Shown piece by piece: positions 59,080-64,000 of a stretch of 64,000 nucleotides of DNA. The notes beneath the pieces were generated by a model. That model had not been told where the DNA came from. It did not search any database and saw only the letters and a program-made list of their open reading frames with translations. How positions within the stretch are numbered: position 1 is the stretch's first letter; the number at the start of each line of letters is the position of its first letter. Origin of the DNA: Chaetoderma sp. LZ-2023a (Eukaryota; Mollusca; Caudofoveata; Chaetodermatida; Chaetodermatidae); contig CM067367.1 of the NCBI GenBank assembly GCA_034401795.1, forward strand, positions 79,749,079-79,813,078, read 5' to 3'. The translations under genes were made by a program, and so were the position numbers.

Positions 59080-61257
59080 TTCCAGATGATGAATGAGCTA
59101 GATCCTAGTGCCAGTGCGTCATCAAAGACAGGGTTCATAGAACTAATGCTTGACAATAATAACAACCACTAAGTGTCGCATAGTCAACACATATGCCCCA
59201 ACTACCGAAAAAGCCAAAGAGAATCCAGCAATATTAGATTCCTTCTATGCAGAACTGAGCTCCGCCATTACATTCCCAGCTGGATGACAACTCTTCGTGT
59301 GTGGAGATTTGAACTCCCAGCTGTATACACTTGGAAAAGTTCAGGATTTGGCTTATGCATGGGATCGTATAGATAGGGACACGCGGCAGCAATGGAGATG
59401 TACTGGTGGCATTCCTTAGTTCCAATTGCCTATTTGTCATAAATACGGCTTTCAAACACCTATGCCATCACCGGACCACATGGGCTGGACACATTGCTGA
59501 TCGCAAAGCCCCAAAAGGGTCTAAGGCTGCAACAGCTGTCTTCAACCAAATATATTTCGTACTAGGCAAGACAGAAGCAAAACCCTACTTCGGGATCCTC
59601 GTTCCTATGGAGGCACAGACCTCAATTCTGACCATAAGCCAGTCATTACACACCTTTAGATGAACGAACTCTACCTAATGTATAAACGCCATACCAGGCA
59701 ATAGGGTAGAGTCACCTACAACCTACCAAAGCTCATCAGTGACACTGACACTCAAATACCATACAAACGGTCTCTCTGGGAGCAGTTAGCTAACATCGAC
59801 ATCAGCTCCGATCTAAACGATGCCCTAACCAAAATACTGAAATCTATGGAATCATCAGCTACCAGCACGATAAGTGTTCTTAAAAACAACCGAACTAGGT
59901 ATACTGACGACCCTCTAGTAGTAAACCTGTCAACAGAGCAGAAAACATTACGCCTGCACATCTATCAGAGTGGCCAAAACTTCGCCGGGAGAGCAATAAC
60001 ATTCTGCGCCACATTAGCGAACGCTTACAAGATTTTGCTATTCAACAAGCAGACTCCCTAGCAGATGAAATCACTGCCACAGATGACTGACACAAAATGT
60101 TTCGGGCAGCCTGAGCCCTGAGAGTTACTGACTACACACCACCACTCACTAAACAACTCTGAAGGACACTTTATCGGGACTGACCAGGGCAAAGCAGAGT
60201 CGATTCGAGAATTGTTCGAGGAACAGTTCACTGACCATGATGATGAGCCCTTGCACCCGGTCTTGGGAGACACCAGACCATTACTGATACCAATTAAAAC
60301 AGCAGCAGTTGAAAAGGCATTTAAAGCCCTGAAAAATTGACCGTGCATCTGAACCTGATGGCATGAGCAATGAACTATTCAAATATCCAAGTGACATTAT
60401 CTCAAAACCGATCACTATGCTGCATCGGAGACAAGATTGATGACTTTATCTGATCATGTCAAAGTGGCTTCAAACGTGGACGCAGCTGCACAGACATTGT
60501 TTTGGCTCAACGCATACTTGTATCGGTAGTCATGTCCAAATGCTGGGATTTCCACAAAATGGCCATTGCCATGTCACGAGCCTTCGACACAATTAAACGC
60601 TCAAAGATCCTAGATGTACTACACCAGGCCAGTTGCAATGAAGATGAGTTGCCACTACTGAGACTACTGCTTGTAGACACCAAGCTGAGAGTACGAGTCA
60701 AGTCAGTGAAGTCATTGTAGTTTGAGACATCAATCGGCTCCCCACAGGGATAAGCTCTATATCCTGTGCTTTTCACATATTACTTTGCTGCTGCATTGAA
60801 ATCCGTGTGGGAAAGTTGAAGAAGACCAAACACTCAGTGCCAATACTGGATGTGGACTTCATAAACGAGGAAAGGAAACTCCTCGACAAAATTTTCCCAA
60901 TAGCTGCGAACAAACTAAAAATTGAGAATCTCTATAAATGAATCCAAAACAGAGTTCACCCCCATATACTATCTACAAAGCATAAAACTAAAGAAAATGA
61001 CGATCCATTTCGTGGCGGCGAACCATGGAGGAAAAGTAAAATCCTGGGCTCACTGCTTTGCAGTACTGCTGACATTGCTGCATGCTGCATCATGAGGAAT
61101 ATAGCTTTCCAGTCTTTCTGAAAGCTATGGATTCGTAGATCAAAGATGTCCTTGATAAAAAGACTACGTTTATATAATGCAACCTGCGTATCCTTGATGC
61201 TGCAATACTGTAAAAGCTGGGCAGCTCCAAAGGCAGTTCTGGACAAGCTCGATGCCT
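59080..61257 (+). pseudogene. Decayed LINE (family L2w): endonuclease, RT and C-terminal region
   Basis: In shifting + frames: STYAPTTEKAKENPAILDSF and LFVCGDLNSQL (AP endonuclease), NTAFKHLC..RTTWAGH, SDHKPVITHL; then a linker with SLWEQLANIDISSDLNDALT; RT remains with QSGFKRGRSCTDIV, AMSRAFDTIKRSKILDVL (motif A-like), SIGSPQG (motif B); then KILGSLLCSTADI, LWIRRSKMSLIKRLRLYNAT and SWAAPKAVLDKLDAC, where it stops at a poly-C tract. Many stops and shifts; non-functional. The remaining C-terminal part is represented by the minus-strand copy at 1-590. Confidence 0.8.
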
Positions 61258-61290
61258 GCCCCCCCCCCCCCCCCCCCTAACCCCCCTCCG
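61258..61290. repeat. Poly-C junction between LINE and Gypsy remains
   Basis: About 20 C, then TAACCCCCCT. LINE coding stops on its left and Gypsy coding (minus strand) starts on its right. This is a likely insertion scar or a misassembled or compressed site. Confidence 0.7.
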
Positions 61291-64000
61291 CAAACATTTC
61301 GCCGTGGTGGATAGAAGTGTTACCAATTCCTTAGAAGGACGTATCCCCTCCTGAATCCACGCGTATATATTTCGTGTCTGCACGTCTGTTGTTTGGTGGT
61401 GTCCAATTTTCTCCGGATTCCACTCTGCGCACCTCAATTCGGGGTACTCCGGAGATGGCTGCGTTGACTGTGTCACTGTGGCGGCCTCTTCTTGTTCATC
61501 TTCCGCGCCGATTTTCCTGAGGCCATCGGCATTCCCATGCAATTTGTCGGGATGGGGAACAACGTTAAAGTTATAGGCCTGCAGGGATTGCTGCCATCTC
61601 GCTACCTGGCCCTCCAGATTTTTAAAGTTCCTGAGTCACCATATTGAGGCATGGTCTGTACGGAGTGTAAAAGGGCGCCCATATAGAAAGTGTTTATAAT
61701 ACTTGACGAAATGGACCGCCGCCAATAGTTCTCGCTTGGTGGTTGCGTATCTTCTCTCCATTTTATTCAGAGTACGCGAACCATAACCCAATACCTGCTG
61801 TGTTCCGTCTTCCGTGACCTAAGATAGAACTGCGCCGATAGAGAAAGCTGATGCGTCAGTGTCTAAGATGAAATCGAGGTTTGGATTAGGGTGAGCAAGA
61901 ATCGGGGCGGTCATCAAGAGTTCCTTCAGTGTCCTGAAGGAGCCTTCACACTCACTCATCCACTCAAATTGTCGATCTTTCTCAGTGATCTTGTAGAGGG
62001 GTGAAGCAATCTCACTGAAATGTCTGATGTAACGGCGATAGTAGCGGGATAGGCCAAGAAAACTTCGTGTCTCCGTAACTGAGGAGGGTTGTGGCCACTG
62101 CTACTGCCTTAGTTTTCGACAGCTGAGTAGCCACTCCACCACCGGATATGACATGTCCCAGGAACTCAATGCTCTGTCTAATGAGATGACATTTCTTTGG
62201 TTTGAGTTTCAAATTGGCCGTGCGGAATCTTGATAGCACGGTGTCCAAATTTATTAAGGTTTGCTCAAACGTGGGTCCGAAGACTATTACGTCATCGATG
62301 TAACAGAGACAGATTTCCCATTGCAGGGTGGTTAATACTTGCTCAATGAGTCGTTCAAAAGTTCCAGGAGCGATGCACAACCCATAGGGCATCTTGCGGA
62401 ATTGGAAAAGGCCATCCCTACAAACGAATGCGGTCTTTTCCATGTCAGCTTCATCCATGGCTACTTGCCAGTAACCGCTAGCTAAGGCAAGGGTACAAAA
62501 CCACTTGGCTCCGGACGAGGAATCCAAGGCCTGATCTATCTGGGGTAACGGATAAGCGTCCTTAATGCTAAGGTCATTAAGGCGGCGGTAGTTTATACAA
62601 AACTGCAAGGTTCCGTCCTTTTTTCCTGCTAGTACTATTGGGCTAGCCCATGGAGATGCTGAGGGTTCAATAATACCAGTCCACAACATGTCGTTCACTT
62701 GTTGGTGTGCTTCCGCTTCCTTATGAACGGGAAGACATCGTACTGGTTGTCGTACGGGGCGATTATTGCCTGTATCAATGGAGTGTCTTACGAGATGAGT
62801 TTCTCCGAGATCCATGTCTCCGTAGGAAAAACTATCGCGATATTTATGCAGTAGTTTCCGAATTTCTAGTTTTTGTGATTGCCCTAATCCAACTGTGGCA
62901 TGTAGATACAAATCATGTAAATGTTCGGGTAAGTCATCAGTCATCTGCGGTGGTATGTCAGCATGTGCATGTGATTCCAATGAGATTATGTCCACTAAAT
63001 GGCCGCAGCGTACTCTGGGTTCCAGAGTGATAGGATCTGCGGTACAATTGAACACTCTAAAAGGTATATTTTCCTTATTAGTGGTGTCTACTATTATGCG
63101 GGGACTCGCGCATTGTGAGGCAATCATATAATCAGGATCGGGTTCCAGCATGGCGTTGTGTGTGTTGCTTCCTAACTGTGGTGCGGTGGCCCATAAGATT
63201 TATTCCTGTCCCAGCTCAACTGTGGCGGTACTTGATAATATAACTGCACACGTATCGTATAATGACGATGCCGGTCCAAGAGGTATTCGTCGGCCGTGTA
63301 TGTCGAGTTCCTGTTGTTTGCAGTGTATGATGGCTTCGCTGGCACTGAGGAAATCAGAGCCAAGTAGGGCAACGTTATGAATAGAGGCGATGACAACTCG
63401 CTGTATGAATTGCATCTCTATTTGGATAACTAAATTGGCTACACCGGCTACGGGAACATCAGCTCCCATAGCCGTCTGTAGGTAAATGTTTGTAGGCTTA
63501 TGGGGAGGCTTTTTATGAGGTGGGATGCTCTCATATAAGCGCTTGTTAAATACTGTGATAGAAGCACCGGTGTCGACAGTGGCACTGGTGGAAACGCCAC
63601 TAAGCAGACAGGCACATTTATATATTACTTTGCGGTGTACCTGTGGAAGAGTTTCCAATGATGCCGTCTGCGACAATGGCGTCGGAGCGGCATCACTCTG
63701 TATGTATTCTGACTGTTTCTGTATGGCTTCTTGTAATGTTGTGGATGGCTGAGTGAGGAAAGGGCCAGTTCGTCGTCGCCGCTGCTGTGAGGGCTGCAGT
63801 GAAGATGGATCTGGGGGTAGCAATGGTGATGGAGATGTTGCTGTTTCAGGATATGCTGTATTGGTGTAGACAGCGGTGCACACGGGATGACGGATAAGCT
63901 CTACCTGCGCAAGCCATTTCCTCCAATACTTCATGGGATGTTTTGGTGAAGCACAGAAGAAACAGTGCTGGCGCCAGGAGCATGTTTTTCCTTGTTTACG
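61290..64000 (-). pseudogene. Gypsy-type LTR retrotransposon, partial gag-pol
   Basis: Minus strand, entering from the right edge. A zinc-knuckle-like CFFCASPKHPMKYW near 63950 (the last Cys replaced by Trp); protease ATVDTGASITVFNKRLYES near 63560 with the DTGA active site; RT 63151-62080 with INYRRLNDLSIKDAYPLP, MPYGLCIAPGTFERL and CYIDDVIVF; then RNase H remains to about 61500. Breaks: motif A reads TLALASGYWQV, with the catalytic Asp replaced by Ala; a frameshift near 62090; in-frame stops in the RNase H region near 61825 and 61645. Integrase and LTRs are not in the window. The order protease-RT-RNase H is that of Ty3/Gypsy elements. Confidence 0.88.

Overview
The window looks like genomic DNA of an invertebrate animal, most likely a marine mollusc such as a bivalve. 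The evidence is a spliced animal gene with large introns, abundant ACATGTA motifs, ends of the AGCTCACCTGG type on interspersed repeats, and DIRS, Penelope, LINE, Gypsy and miniature DNA elements together. The species assignment is inference; the eukaryotic assignment is directly supported by ten GT-AG exons of one recognisable gene.

The only host gene recognised is KDSR (3-ketodihydrosphingosine reductase, the second enzyme of de novo sphingolipid synthesis). It runs on the + strand from a start codon at 5429 to a stop at 48022-48024, in ten exons totalling 335 codons. All nine introns are in phase 0. Exon 1 (5429-5539) is short and lies 11.7 kb upstream of exon 2; the exons are about 1 kb of a 42.6 kb gene.

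Layout. 1-5.4 kb: LINE 3' fragments, a heat-shock-like promoter cassette (2187-2330), a (TAA)n block, and a LINE tail just upstream of KDSR. 5.4-17.2 kb: intron 1 with diverged tandem repeats, LINE ends, a 72-bp inverted-repeat pair 6.5 kb apart and a TA-flanked non-autonomous DNA element. 17.2-24.4 kb: AGCTCACCTGG-type repeats and a nearly complete but broken LINE. 24.4-31.4 kb: exons 3-6 among foldback elements and a 3'-end remnant of a DIRS-like element. 32.0-42.4 kb (intron 6): a Penelope-like element with a 15-bp target duplication, split by a younger, apparently intact DIRS-like element. 42.4-48.0 kb: exons 7-10, an RNase H-bearing LINE fragment and foldbacks. 48.0-58.9 kb: no host gene; foldbacks, a 1.3-kb minisatellite grown inside a foldback family, a second TA-flanked element and a 155-bp tandem array. 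58.9-64 kb: a tRNA-derived SINE, a decayed LINE, and a decayed Gypsy pol running off the right edge on the minus strand.

The most informative parts are the nested Penelope/DIRS insertion, whose boundaries can be placed exactly, and the coding layout of the DIRS element, where Gag and the tyrosine recombinase share one frame interrupted by a single TGA in a leaky-type context while RT-RNase H is read in another frame across about 2 kb.
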